NCBI GenBank assembly: GCA_002007465.1
Contig: LNAC01000108.1
Coordinates: forward strand, 2,522,411 to 2,586,410
Length of the DNA stretch: 64,000 nt
From: Ailurus styani
Lineage: Eukaryota; Chordata; Mammalia; Carnivora; Ailuridae
Direction: 5' to 3'
The notes beneath the pieces are model-generated. The model was not told where the DNA came from. It did no database searches and saw only the letters and a list, made by a program, of their open reading frames with translations. Positions 32,220-43,680 of this stretch are shown here, one piece after another. Every line of letters begins with the position of its first letter. Positions within the stretch are counted from its first letter, which is position 1. Made by a program: the position numbers and the translations under genes.

Positions 32220-32800
32220 CAAGACCTAGTAATTACTTGAGTGATTACTCAAGTGAGCAGTAACATAGCCCAGCTCGCCTGGACTGGAGCAACACCGTGG
32301 ACTCAGAAACGTGGGAAACAGAATTTTGAGCATCCTTCGGGGCCAGAGAAAACCACTTGGGAAGAGCCAAGCTCTGCATAAACCTGCAAGGAGCCTCAAT
32401 GGGAGAAAATGATTTAATTATCAGAGTGTCACCAAACAAATTGTACGCCTCATTTTTGGGTACTTAATGCTTATGGTAATTAACATTACAAAGATTTTTC
32501 TTCTCTCTTCTGTTTATATTTAGTTTAGCCATTCACAATAGAGCTAAAATTATTTCAACTAATTTTAGGCGCTCTCACTGCATTGCCCCTGTGTTTTCTT
32601 CCCCGGCACTGATAACCAAATGCAATCTTTAACTTCAGAGACAGCCAAATGCAGGACAAATTGGAATCAATGCTGCCTTTGTCTTTGCTAATAAGTGGCT
32701 GCCACGCAGAGGAGTGCAGAGCTGCTAACTGGCCGATCTCAATAGGAAAGAGACAATGGTGGTGAGGGCTGGGGGATTAATTATAGGGCCGTGTGAGCCC
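32220..32800. promoter_or_regulatory. Candidate conserved noncoding block
   Basis: Repeat-free AT-leaning sequence. It contains an inverted pair of NK2-like cores at 32235-32254 ('acttgagtgattactcaagt') and several TAATTA cores, e.g. 'gatttaattatcagagtg' at 32410 and 'ggtaattaacattac' near 32476. It ends with 'attaattatagg' near 32776. The motif density suggests an enhancer. This is inference. Confidence 0.3.
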
Positions 32801-33164
32801 TGGCTTCCGCTGCTCCTGCCTTGCAGTGCAACAAGGGTGGGCCTCCCCACCCATCTTTAGAAACAACAAGCTTTCCAGCTGGAATTCTGCTACACTGGAG
32901 ATTCAGACCAAACACCCAGCACACACAAAGGTCAAGGGAGAGAAAGGGGTGGAGTGAGCAAGTGGCCACCCATGACGGAGAGGACCAGTGTGTGTGTTGG
33001 GGAGCGGGGTGGGAACGAGAGCACATTTACTAGGATGGGGAAGATACGTGTGCCTGTTCAAGCACCTGCCATCCCCCTTCCAAATGAGAAATGAGGCCCA
33101 GAAAGGTGAGGGAGAGACATGCCCAGGTGTAATAGATCAGCTCCTCGAAAGAGGCAGGGTGCAC

Positions 33165-33298
33165 CCCCCGCCCCCCCCGCCCCCCGNNNNNNNNNNNNNN
33201 NNNNNNNNNNNNNNNNNNNNNNNNNNNNNNNNNNNNNNNNNNNNNNNNNNNNNNNNNNNNNNNNNNNNNNNNNNNNNNNNNNNNNCCCCCCCCCCCCC
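33165..33298. other. Assembly gap inside a poly-C tract
   Basis: 33187-33285 are unresolved bases. C runs with occasional G lie directly on both sides (33165-33186, 33286-33298). The gap probably hides a longer C/G-rich repeat that sequencing could not cross. Open frames drawn through it are artefacts. Confidence 0.95.
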
Positions 33299-34269
33299 GA
33301 AGCAGCCAGCCTTAGAGAAAGAACTCTTCCAAGCCTGGATTTCAACTCCGTTTTACCTGATTTCCAAGCCCAAGCTCTTGGCACTGCTTTGGAAATCTTT
33401 CCTCCGCCATTAGTCTGTGTCCTCTGAAACCTCATTTCATTGTCTTTGGGGTAAAGAAATTACCTCCTAACTGTCCCTGTTAAAATGCAAATACCTCAGC
33501 TGAGCGGAGGAGCTGTGTGTGTTAGCCCAGATTTGCTGTTTAAATTAGGCACCTGACACCGGGGAGAGCAGCTTCTCGAGGGAATGACAGGCGAGTTTTG
33601 AGAAACGGAAGGGGAAAGCGCTAAAAGGCAGCAGGCCCAGATGGAACTCGGTGGTCGTCTTGGGAATGGGGTGGAGAAGCACAAAAGGGAGGCCTCTGTG
33701 AGGAAAACACCAAAGGGGTGCCACCAAAGGCGAACTGGGCCAGATCCAACAATCCAAACCCAAACTTGGCATCCTCACGCCAAAAGCCACATTCCCTCGC
33801 GGATTCCACATCGCTGTTGCTCCGCTGGGAAGCCTGCGGCGGGCCCCGATGATGCCTTCTTGTCCCTGCCCTGCGACTAGTCTAGCTTACTCTGTCTTTA
33901 AAGCATGCCCTCTCCCCCCAACTCCCTCCCGCCCGTCTTCTGCTTGGTGCGGAATTTGTCCGTGTCAAGGTCCAATCGCACCGGACATTTGCTAAAAATG
34001 GCAAGACCGATCTTATGTCAGTGTGGGGCTAAGCTCAACTCCAAATATGGCAGGGAAAAGTGGGGATTTATAGCCAGAGGGCAGGGTGAGGGCTTGTTGG
34101 GGGGTCGGGGGGGATTGTGGAAAATGACTGAGAGGAATTTGGTTAGGTACTAAAAGTGGAGGGATTCTTGCTTATGTGACTTTGGCAGGATTCTTGGTAA
34201 AACTAGGTTCAGAGACCAAGGAGAGCAAAGGAGGGTGGAGGCTAGTCCAGAGAAGGGCTCAGAGGAGCC
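33299..34269. other. Unique sequence
   Basis: No repeat family recognised. 33480-33560 is AT-leaning with 'aaatgcaaatacc' (POU-like). Overlapping frames of 60-88 codons have no domain. Confidence 0.4.
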
Positions 34270-34480
34270 TGGTCAAGGTCAAGTCCCTGTCACCTCTCCC
34301 TGATCCCTCTGTCTCCCAGCTCACTCCTCCAGGTCCACAGCCAGAATTGTCTTCCTAAACCCTGTCTGATCTCATCACTGGCCTGCTTTAATGTCTTCCC
34401 CGCCTTCCCCACCTCCTTGTCCTCAGAATAACACACGAACTCCTAGTATGATGGACCACATAAGGTCAGTCAATTATACC
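34270..34480 (+). repeat. L2 LINE fragment
   Basis: 'ccacagccagaattgtcttc' then 'ctgtctgatctcatcactgg' and 'cctgctttaatgtcttc' follow the sense L2 segment 'CAGCCAGAGTGATC...CTGATCATGTCACTCCCCTGC'. Confidence 0.65.
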
Positions 34481-34699
34481 CAGAGAGTCCTGGAAAACCT
34501 GATCCAGAAGGAAGAGAATTCTTTGGTGTTCATTCCTGATTTCATTTGGGTCCCAGGCTCAGAAAGGGTTAAACACACCAGAACACGAGCTTCCCTAGCT
34601 AGGACCTCACTTTGCTACAGTAAACCTCTTGTTTCCAAGATCCCTTGTGCTTTATCTCCTTGGTTTTCACATCTCCCTAAGTAGCAGGTTAGAGCTTCC

Positions 34700-34805
34700 T
34701 CACCACGGCACAGATGCAGGACTCAGGACCAGAGTGGTTAAGTGGATTTCTCAGGTCACACATCTAAGGGCTAGGTTCAGCCAGTATCCAGACCCAGTCT
34801 TTTGA
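34700..34805 (-). repeat. MIR SINE, antisense, short
   Basis: 'ggttaagtggatttctcagg' and 'tcacacatctaagggctag' are the antisense MIR core. Confidence 0.55.
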
Positions 34806-34944
34806 GCACCATGACCGTAATTGCCCCTTTCCCCCTCTAGATGATAAACTCCAGGAGGAGACGTACCATGGCCATCTCGTCTACCCTTTGTCCCCAGCTC
34901 AGCATGCCTGATACACAAACACTCTATGGGAAAAGGTGACGAAA

Positions 34945-35145
34945 TCACTACCATTTATTGAGGACTTACTTTGTACTGGTCCCCTGCTGAGTATGTTGAA
35001 AGGTCACTCCTGGCCTAACACTATTATTAATCCCATTTTGCAGGTGTAGAAACTGAGGTTCTGGGCAGTTTAATGACTCACTCAGGTGGCATGGTTGATC
35101 AAGTGGCTGGGCAGGACTTTTCACCTGGGTCTGCTTGCCTGCAAA
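34945..35145 (-). repeat. MIR SINE, antisense
   Basis: 'accatttattgaggacttac', 'attattaatcccattttgca', 'ggtgtagaaactgaggttct' and 'gactcactcaggtggcatgg' run in antisense MIR order. Confidence 0.8.
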
Positions 35146-35197
35146 TCCCATGGGTTTAATCTGTAGTCTACACTGCTGAGTAAGTGCATATGAGTGA

Positions 35198-35290
35198 GGG
35201 AAGGAAGGAAGGAAGGAAGGAAGGAAGGAAGGAAGGAAGGAAGGAAAGAAGGAAGGAAGGAAGGAAGGAAGGGAGGGAGGGAGGGAGGGA
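35198..35290 (+). repeat. (GGAA)n microsatellite
   Basis: Over 15 GGAA units with one GAAA interruption near 35245, ending in GGGA units. No SINE is visible next to it. Confidence 0.95.
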
Positions 35291-36124
35291 TCCGGTTCTT
35301 GAGCTCTTTCTGGCGTGCTGCGCCCTCATTTGAAAAAACCACCTCCTTGCTTTCCTCTATACCCTGACCTCTGGACTTATCTGCATGTACACATTTTACA
35401 AGCAGAAGAGAACTCCCAAATATTAATGTTTCTAGCTAACGTTCTTTGGTAAAGATAATCTCAGTGTTTTAAGATATTAATGTTCTTTTGACGGGTGTTC
35501 TTTCTAAGCGCTTCTGAGTAAACACCTCTATCTTATGCTGATTGATTCTTGCAATCGTGCTATTATAACCTAAACTAGGACATTCTGAGTCCCATATTCA
35601 AGAGGAGAAATGGCTCAGGGTATAAAAGGGTGTGCATGTGTGTTAATATTTTTTTTAAGTTTCCTTTTGTGCTCAACTCACAAGAAATATTTGAAATTCA
35701 AATAACGAGGTATTCATAGTGAATTTACCTTCCTTAGGCCCAGGGTAAAAATAAAATAAAATGCTAGACCTTTTTCTTCCTCCATTATGTGGTGCTGACT
35801 TTCCTTTCTCATTATGTTTACCTCCAAAATTTGAATGAGAGTGAAATTTACAGGAATTACCACCATTCTTCAGTACATTTGCAAATCAATTAAGGGGAGG
35901 CAAATTATGCTCCTGCTTTTTTGCGGGGCTCCCGGCTTCCCCAGCTCACAGGAACGCTGCAGCCCACAGCTGCCCCGCAAACAAAGCCCAGCTGTCAAGT
36001 CGAGAAGCAGGCTTGGCATTTCAGCGCTCACCTCTGGTGGCCAGTGCTACCCGCTGAACCAACCCCTTGCTGGCAGTTCCACTTACCTGCCGGGGCCTGA
36101 GTCTCCCACAGGGTGTTAATGGTG
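35291..36124. other. Unique AT-leaning sequence
   Basis: No repeat family recognised. 35430-35560 has homeodomain- and GATA-like words ('aaagataatctcag', 'gatattaatgttc') and could be regulatory, without proof. Confidence 0.35.
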
Positions 36125-36290
36125 CTGGAAAAGCACAGGCTGTCTTTGGAGTCAGATGCCTGGCTGTGCCGTCCCCACTCTGCCGCCTCCTTACTCTGTG
36201 ACCTTGGGCGAATCACTTGACCTCTCTGAGCCCCCTTTTCTTTGGCTGCAGTGGAAATAATAATGCCTCTCCCAAGTTGTCCCGAGACTG
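36125..36290 (+). repeat. MIR SINE
   Basis: 'ctggaaaagcacaggctgtc', 'ctctgtgaccttgggcgaat' and 'gacctctctgagccccctt' are clear MIR blocks. Confidence 0.85.
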
Positions 36291-38639
36291 TGATCTGGAG
36301 GAGCCTCCCAGCAGCAGGCAAACACTGGGCCAGGAGGGTTTCCCTTCTTTTGCCAGAGCTGGGAGAGAAGGTGGATGAGACCATCTATTTGCTATCCCAG
36401 GTCCCTGAGAGTGCTCTTGCCTCTTGTCTGCAGGTCCTACTGGAAAGGAGGATCCGGCAAGACCCGGAAGTAAAAATGCCACTTCCTCCAAGAAGTCCCT
36501 CCAGGTTGCAGCGATATCATCTCCTCCTTTCTTAATTCCCTCTGAATTAGAGAATTTTGTTCTCTCTCTTGTATTGTTTCTCCCCTCTCCGCAATGAAGC
36601 AGTTCCACGAGGGCAGGGGCAACAGGTGATGGCTCTTTGCAACGTCCCTTTCAACTGAACAAAAATTGTTGTGGTTTCTGTTGGCTCTCTCACTGCCACA
36701 CCTTCACTCACACCGTCTCTTCCATCTGAAGTGTCCCTAACTCCACTTTAAAGTGGATCAGCTCATACGCCTGTACCAGCTGTGGGTTTGCCCCTGAAGA
36801 TTCAGGGGTGCAGAAAATGCCTGACTTTCTGTTTTTCTTCGGCTGAATCTAAACTCCTCCCAGGGCTGAGCTTAAAGGTCAGCTCATCCCTGACTGGCCT
36901 GGAGCAACGGAGCCCAGGCTCCAATATGCCTCCCTGGGTCTAGCTGAGCCGAGCACCACATGAGCTCCCCCAGCGCTGCCCTTCTCGTCCTGCAGGAGGA
37001 AGCCCCATGGTCATGGGGTTTGGACTCTGACATGGTCAGTGAGGTAGCTCCCAGAAAGAGGCTAGAGTCCACACGGTGTGACCCACAGGAGAGAATGGGG
37101 TAAGCCCAGGGAAGGAAGGTTTGGGGGAGCAGCAGAGCCCCGAGGAGGGGGAACCAGGGAAGGCCAAGCACTAAGGCATGGTCTAGTTCTGGGCCCCAGG
37201 TCAAGGCCAGAGGGGGAGAGAGGGAGAGTCAGAGCAGGGAGGAGAGATTGCTGCAGGCCACTAAGCTGGCCCTCCCGTCTCTGCACAGTGGCTTCCTACC
37301 TGTAGATTAGATGTCTTTGAGTCACTGACCTCCAGGGACCCTGGCAACGCGAACATTCTAGAATCCTCGAGGGTAGGCACAGCCCAGAGAAAGTGCAGCT
37401 GGCAGGGCCAAGACACCTCCCTCCTGTCTTCCACCCAAGCAGCCGGCTGACCTTGAGAGCATCTTTAGGCCCCACACTCACAGGAGCTGGATGCGAAGTG
37501 TGGTCCAACTTGCTTTATTTCTCTTCAGCAGTCGTGGACTAACTGCTGTGCCAGGGGCTTTGCATACATTCCTTACCAAGGAAAGTGGACCGCTGAGTTC
37601 CAACGGGCTCTGCCTGGCCCAGGGATGCCCAGGGGTGGCCTCCCTTCTCTTCACGGAGGCCCTGGGCTACTGGAAAAGAAAGCAGGTGAGTAAGGGGGGG
37701 GTGTGTGGGCAGGATTGGCCCCCCAGGCCCTCTGCTCAGAGTATGTGTAACCTTTTCCTTGCCCAGCGAGCACCACGTGGCTCCTCCCAGCCAGCCTCCT
37801 GTCCCAGGGCATCAGGAGCCTGGTCCCCAGGCCCCAGCCAAGGCGGGCCTTGCTCCACAGGGACGCCCCAGCCAGGTGTGCAGAACTGTGCTAAGCAGCC
37901 TGCCAGCCCCAACAGATGGCAGAGCAGAATCGCCATCCATCACAGCCATAAGTGGCCAGCTCCCCTCCCGGTGCCCCAGACAAATGGCTCCACTCCTCCC
38001 TCCCTCCCCCAGTCCCTCCATCTACCACCCCTGCCAGGCAGCCAGCTAGAGCCATTTACTCAGCGAGCCCTGCGTGCAGAATAAGGAGGGAGGCAGAGCT
38101 GACGACACATGGAGAGGCATCCATCATCCCTGAGAGCCAGCAGCTCGCTCTGCATGGCGATGCAGAGGGTACCAACCCTCACGTGTGTGTGTGCGCACAC
38201 GCGCGTGCACACCGAGCCTCATCCCATCTGCCCAGTGCTCCTCGGTGGGCCTCGTCTTCACAGGGAAGGATGTGGTCTTGCCTCTCACCGAAGACCGGTC
38301 TGCCTGCCTCTGCCCTGGCTTTGGCTCTGGAGAGCAGGGACGATCAGACAGCTCAAGGCTCGGGGCTGGCCTGGACTTCAGCTTCTGTATTCATCTGTCC
38401 ACATGTTAGACCATGTGCCGAGATATAGGTCAGACCAGGTGTCGACCCAACAGCGGGTCACGTGCCAGGCCTCTCAGCAGCCTGGAAGCGAGAACGTGGG
38501 TCAGACCACCTAGCAGCCACTCATCAGGCTGTGAGCCCCCACCCGACCTCTGGAAATGACAGCTATTGAACTGAGTCCAGAACTTAAATCTCCGTCTGAA
38601 GGCTCTGCCCTGAGGAAAAGGGAAGCATGGGTGGGACAC
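36291..38639. other. Unique sequence, Z-DNA-prone tract at 38181-38213
   Basis: Moderately GC-rich. The longest frame (197 codons, 37491-38084 plus) has no recognisable domain, is rich in P/S/A, and is overlapped by frames on both strands. A purine-pyrimidine alternating run lies at 38181-38213. Confidence 0.4.
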
Positions 38640-38830
38640 AGTACCAAATCCTAGCTCTCCCACTTTCCGACCCTGGAACCCTGGGTTAACCATAGAAACT
38701 TCTATGGTTCCAGTTAACAAGCTGACCAAACTGAACGGTATCTACCTCCAAAGACTCCATGTCCCCAGGCGATCAGCAGAGACCCTAGAAGGGAGGAAGC
38801 ACTCAACGCGTGGCACTGGTGAACCCCAGG
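38640..38830 (+). repeat. Probable MIR fragment containing a short hairpin
   Basis: 'aaatcctagctctcccactt' fits the MIR tRNA-to-core join, followed by diverged sequence. A 10-bp-arm inverted repeat with a 2-base loop lies at 38688-38709. Confidence 0.4.
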
Positions 38831-39487
38831 GCACCAAGGGACAGCTAGGTAAGCATGCAGAAGGAGGAGAGTGGTCAGGGCAGCAGGCAAAAGAGGGGCT
38901 TTGGTAACCCCCAGTGAGGGAACGGGTAGGAGGCTGTGGGGGGCAAGCGAGGAGAAGGAGATGTGAGCAACTGAGCCACTGAACGAACCTGCCAATTCTC
39001 AGGCTGGCCCTTTCCTCTTTATAATGTTCCAGAGGGGCACAGGTAGAACACACTACCGGGCCAATTGTGTGGACGGCCCAAAACAAGACAGGGAGCTCAG
39101 GTATTTGGACAGCATGTCCCAGGCTTACCACGGATGGCCCAGCACCAAAACAGCTTTTCATGAAGATCAATCTAACATCCTGCCCCTACTTTCAAATCCC
39201 AGAATCTCAGTCACAAAAGATGGAGGGACTTGAACTGGCAGAAGTTCTTGTGAACACGAGCTGTCGAAGCGCTATGACTCTTCATGGTCCCTCACCCCAG
39301 GGCCAGCCTTCCCCAGAGGTTCCCTTCTCGCTTGCCTCCTTCCCAGTGCCCCTCACACTGGATCCCATGCCCATTCTCCCTCTCCTCGGGTAGTCTGTGC
39401 CTTCCACTGAGGCTGGGACAAGGTCTGATTCTTCTTTCACTCACATTCCAAAGAGTAGCAAAATACCTAACACAAATAGGGAATGTG

Positions 39488-39655
39488 GGAAGGAAGGAGG
39501 AAGGAAGGCAGGAAGGCAGGAAGGAGGGAGGGAGGGAAGGAAGGAGGAAGGGAAGGAGGGAAGGAAGGGAAGGAGGGAGGGAAGGAAGGAGGGAGGGAGG
39601 GAGGGAAGGAAGGAGGAAGGGAAGGGGGAAGGAGGAAGAAGGAAGGAAGGAAAGG
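39488..39655 (+). repeat. (GGAA)n/(GGGA)n polypurine tract
   Basis: About 165 bp of nearly pure G and A on the plus strand, imperfect GGAA, AGGA and GGGA units. Three plus frames and one minus frame through it are low-complexity artefacts. Confidence 0.95.
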
Positions 39656-40899
39656 ATTCTTTCATTGCAGTTTTAGCTGTCAACAAGCTCTGTATGAGCC
39701 AAGAGAGTTAACATGGCTGCTGACAAAAGTATAACCTTAAGTTAGGCTGCATCAATAGAGGTATAGTGACCAGAGCAATGAAGGAGATTCCTTCTCTGTT
39801 CTATGCTACTCAGAATGCCCAGAGGAGGGAGATGAAAATGGAGGTAGAGTCTGGGGGTAGATAGGGGGAAGGTCATGAAAGTATTCAAGAAAACCAGGGA
39901 AAGGAGCTTCAGAGCATACCAGGGCTATCTGTAAGTACCTGACGGGCTGTCAGACCCTTCTTCATCTGCCCCACCTCTGCCCAGCCAGTGGAGGTGTTGG
40001 ACTCCCTGACATCCCCAGGGAAGCAGCAGGTGGAGCCCTGGGGCTCAACTGGTGGCTTCTGGACTGGAGGGTGATCCTGATCCCCAGGTAGGCAGCTTGG
40101 CATTGCTGGGTCAGACAGGAGCATTGGCAAATATCCTGAAACAGATAAATCTAAATTCCAAATATAACTTCGTTTTAACTTTCTTTCCCAAACTTATGTG
40201 TTTACTTCAGGGAAGAAGTGCTATTTTGTGGTTTCCAGGACAATGCAGTTCATAATTTTTTCACACCTTTCAGAGCAGGTGACAGCTTGCTTACAAAACC
40301 TAATTCATTGCCATGCATGGCCCCAAGCTGCACTTCAATACATGCACCAGTAACACATCACAATAAGGTTAGAGACAGACACTCCCTCCCTCCACCCCAA
40401 ATAGGCATTTTCTGGATCCAGCCATCCAAGAAGAGAGCCACGCCAAGTAGATACCTCGAGTGAGGCCTCCCAAAACTAGCAATAAGAGAGGCCTCCCTGT
40501 GTAATTTCCTATTGGGCCAAGCACCACCTCCTCACCCCCTCCCCAACTTAATTGCAGGAAGAATTGTTATGCTAATTAGCATTATTCACAGAGTTAACAG
40601 AGCACGGGGTCTAAATTTAGATTCCCTGCTGTAGAGGGGATCCAAATTCCAGGGGAACTGGCAAAGATGCTGGTGGGGAAGGCAGGTCCCTGGGATGGGG
40701 TTGCCCAATGGGGCTGCAGGAGAGTGGAGGGGGAGGCGAGCAGGGGCCCCTTGCCCCATTTTCAAGCCTACGGGGATCTTTAACTTCCAACAGAAAGCCT
40801 GTGGCTCTTGGAAGGGAGCCCTTTGCCAAGGGACTATTGAGCAGGAAAGAAGGGAAACGCGTGTGTGCCGAGTGCCCGCTGGGTGCCAGGCGCGGTCCC
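39656..40899. other. Unique sequence; candidate regulatory part at 40490-40620
   Basis: No repeat family recognised. 40490-40620 is AT-leaning and includes the perfect 14-bp palindrome 'atgctaattagcat' at 40569-40582 with a central TAATTA, a site type bound by paired or LIM homeodomains. Confidence 0.3.
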
Positions 40900-41120
40900 T
40901 GGGTGACAGTGTGGTGGAACATCTCTGGCTTGTGTCCAGGCCTGACTGTGACTTACAGGCTGGGGGCCTCAGGGAAGTGACTTTGCCTTTCTGCACCCCA
41001 GTGTCTTCCTCTGTTGGCGAGGCGGGGGTGGGGGGATCCTAATGCCTACTTTGCAGGGCTGCCGGGAGGGGGAAAGAGGCGATGATGAGAAGTGCCTGAA
41101 CAGGTACCTGCTGGCTGGGA
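40900..41120 (+). repeat. MIR SINE
   Basis: 'gggaagtgactttgcctttc', then a CCTAATGCCTACTTTGCAGG-type 3' half and 'gatgagaagtgcctgaacag'. Confidence 0.65.
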
Positions 41121-41399
41121 TGATGGTGATAAAGGAGAAGGGGAATTGGGAGGGGACCACCACCACCGCCCCCCATGGGAGGAAGGAGGTCTTTGTCTTG
41201 TTCTATGAAAAAGGAAATTAAAACTCAGAGCGGTTGCGGGGGACGGGGTGCTGCGCAGGGTCAGAAGGTGTCCCAGAGTCCTGATCCCTGCTGGAGGGAA
41301 CTCTGCCCAACTCTGGCCCACCCTTCTGCAACCTGCCCCCTCCCCACCCATTGCCTCATGGGAACGAAAGACCGAGATGGATCCAACGAAGGTGAGGAG

Positions 41400-41620
41400 A
41401 AGCTAGGCTGGCGGTCTGCCCTACCTCTCTATCCCTGTCATCGCAGGGATAAGCAGAAGTGGCCTGGCGACCAATATACTTGGACCCTCATGTAAAACGG
41501 GGTTAGCAGTAGTGCCTACTTCCCAGGGCCATTGTGAGGATTCAATGAGTTACTCTATGTCTAGCACTCAGAATAGAGCCTGGCACATATTAGGAGCCCT
41601 ATTACTATAAGTGGCTATGA
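41400..41620 (+). repeat. MIR SINE
   Basis: 'tcatgtaaaacggggttagc', 'ttgtgaggattcaatgagtt' and 'gagcctggcacatattagga' are MIR 3' blocks. Confidence 0.8.
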
Positions 41621-42024
41621 CATTCTGGAAGGCCGGAAGCCAACCCTGTCTAGGACCCTTGCCCTGAGAGTCCACCTTGAGGTTCCGAAGACAGTTTCCA
41701 CTGTCAGCTCCTCGTGGGTCGGACGTCGATGAGATGTCTGAGGCTGGGGAGCATGGGAACTTCCTTTCCTCTAAGAAAAGAAAGGGTCTTGGGTCTGATG
41801 TTCTTTTCCCATCCCTGTAAGTCTCCAGGCTCCCGACACACCTGGGGCTCCCTGGGACTTCCCACCTGTTACTGGAATTCCCGAGGGATGCTCAGCCCCA
41901 GGGCCTGCGTTTGTAGTCTAAGCACAAAACCAAGTCTCAGCCTTACTCAAAACACAGCCGAAGAAGGCCTGGCACTGGGCAGGCCTGGAATGTCCACATG
42001 CACAGGGTCTGTGCAAAGGCTGTA

Positions 42025-42215
42025 GAGCCCACAGCAGTCAGGAGACATGGGTTCAAACCCTTGCTCAGACCTCTACTAGCTAGGGACCTCAAGCAAGTCT
42101 CTGGGCCTCGTGGAGCCTCAGCATCTTCATCTTAATAGTGAAAAGGTAAATCCCTCTAGAGCAGGTCAGTTCTACAGATTAAATTGGATGCTGTGATGCT
42201 ACTGGTTATTTAATG
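42025..42215 (+). repeat. MIR SINE
   Basis: 'agacatgggttcaaaccctt', 'tagctagggacctcaagcaa', 'cagcatcttcatcttaatag'. Confidence 0.8.
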
Positions 42216-42429
42216 CCTGTAAGCTCCCCCAAATGGAACAGATGTCTTGTGCCACCCCGTGTGTGGCCCCAGCTGTACAGGCGTGGATGAGAGTCCTCTG
42301 GCCCATCCAGCTGCATGTGGATGAGTGGGGGGAGCTGCATTCTTGGGCCTCCCCCCATCATGGCTATGACTCCTCTGTCGCTGACCACTCTTCTTTGTTC
42401 TCATGAACACTGTGGATTCCTGATGTCCA

Positions 42430-43090
42430 TCCTCTGTCCCTCTTCTTCCCACTCTGCGGGGCTCTGACCCACCAGCAGGCCCTCGGGTCCCACTTTGGCT
42501 CTCAGAAGCTCTCCCTGGCCCCATTCTCTCCCCCAAGCTACAGACCAATCTCTCCGACTCCCTCAAGGGTGTCTGCCCTGGGTGCCTCACTGCCCTTTCT
42601 AACACAGCAGGCCCTGAGCTGAGCTCACCACTCCCTGCCCCTGGAATCTGCTCCTCCTCTCTGCTCCCCATCTATAGTCAATGATGCTAACATGACTATA
42701 GCAACCAAAGCCAGAAGCTGGGAGTCATCCTGGATTCTTCCCTGCCTACCCCATGCTCCCAACCAATCAAGCCCTCCCACCTCCACTTCTGAAATGGTCC
42801 TTGAATCCAACCACTCCTCCCCAGCCTGGGTCCAGTCCTGCGCATCTCACTTGGACTAAGATGCAGCCTCCATCCCGACTCCCTGGCACCTTCTTCGTCT
42901 CCTGCAAGCCACACTGTGATCAACAAGTTCCTCCTAAACAATGTGTCTATCGTGACCCTCCCTGGCTTAGACAGCCCTCAGGGCTTCCTGCAGCCATGGG
43001 TCTAAGTCCAAACTCCTGAGCAGTCCCTACAGGACCCCCATCACTTAAACTCCAAGATCTGGTACATTCTGTCCTTGAGCTGCAGGAGGG
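42430..43090 (+). repeat. L2 LINE ORF2 3' region
   Basis: Sense L2 over some 650 bp: 'gctgggagtcatcctggatt' (the conserved LGVILDSS step), then 'aaccactcctccccagcctg', 'cctgcaagccacactgtgat' and 'gtccaaactcctgagcagtc'. Frame broken. Confidence 0.8.
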
Positions 43091-43119
43091 CATGGAGGAG
43101 AAGGTGAGTCACCTACAGG

Positions 43120-43227
43120 ATGAATATTTGACTTACACCTGCTGAGCTCCATCTGTGTGCTGGGCTCCATGCAAAGTGCTCATGAGGTAAGCTTCCTCAA
43201 TGAACCTTCACCATGGCCCTCTGAGGT
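43120..43227 (-). repeat. MIR SINE, antisense, part 1 (split by LTR)
   Basis: 'tgctgagctccatctgtgtg' and 'catggccctctgaggtgggt' are the antisense MIR start; the core continues at 43681. Confidence 0.65.
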
Positions 43228-43680
43228 GGGTGAAACAACAGCCCCCCCCAATGAGCTCCACATCCTCACCCCTGGAACCTGCGAATCTGTCACCTTCATG
43301 GCACTAGAGAATTTGCTGGTGTGATTAGGTTAAGGATCCTGAGTGGAGGAGGTTATCTTGCTTATCTGAATGGGTCTTCTGAGAGGGAGGCAGGAGGGTC
43401 TGAGTCAGAGAAGGGGTTGAGGTCACAGAAGATGATACTAGAGTGATGTGTTGTGAAGATGGAGGAAGGGGCTGTGAACCAAGGAATACAAGTGGCCTCT
43501 AGAAAGGCAAAGTTTCTCCCTGGAGCCTCCAGAAGGAACGTGGCCTGAGACCTCTTAATTTAACTCCTTAAGACCCACTTTGAACTTCTGACCTCCAAAA
43601 CTGTAAGATAACAAATTTGTGTTGTTTTAAGCCTCAGGGTTGGTGGTAAGCTGTTACAACAGCCATAGGAAGCTAATACG
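43228..43680 (+). mobile_element. MLT1-like solo LTR (ERVL-MaLR)
   Basis: Starts with a C-rich 'cccccccaatgagctccaca' text, then 'gctggtgtgattaggttaag', 'gaagatggaggaaggggctg', 'ctccagaaggaacgtggcct', 'tctgacctccaaaactgtaa' and the poly-A-signal region 'gataacaaatttgtgttgtt', ending 'ggaagctaatacg'. These are ordered blocks of an ancient MaLR LTR. No internal retroviral part is present, so it is a solo LTR. Confidence 0.75.

Noticed and set aside
32988..33435. Frames of 100-141 codons across the assembly gap
   Set aside because: They contain unknown bases and poly-proline/glycine from C runs; artefacts.
37491..38084. 197-codon plus-strand open frame
   Set aside because: P/S/A-rich, overlapped by other frames on both strands, no recognisable family.
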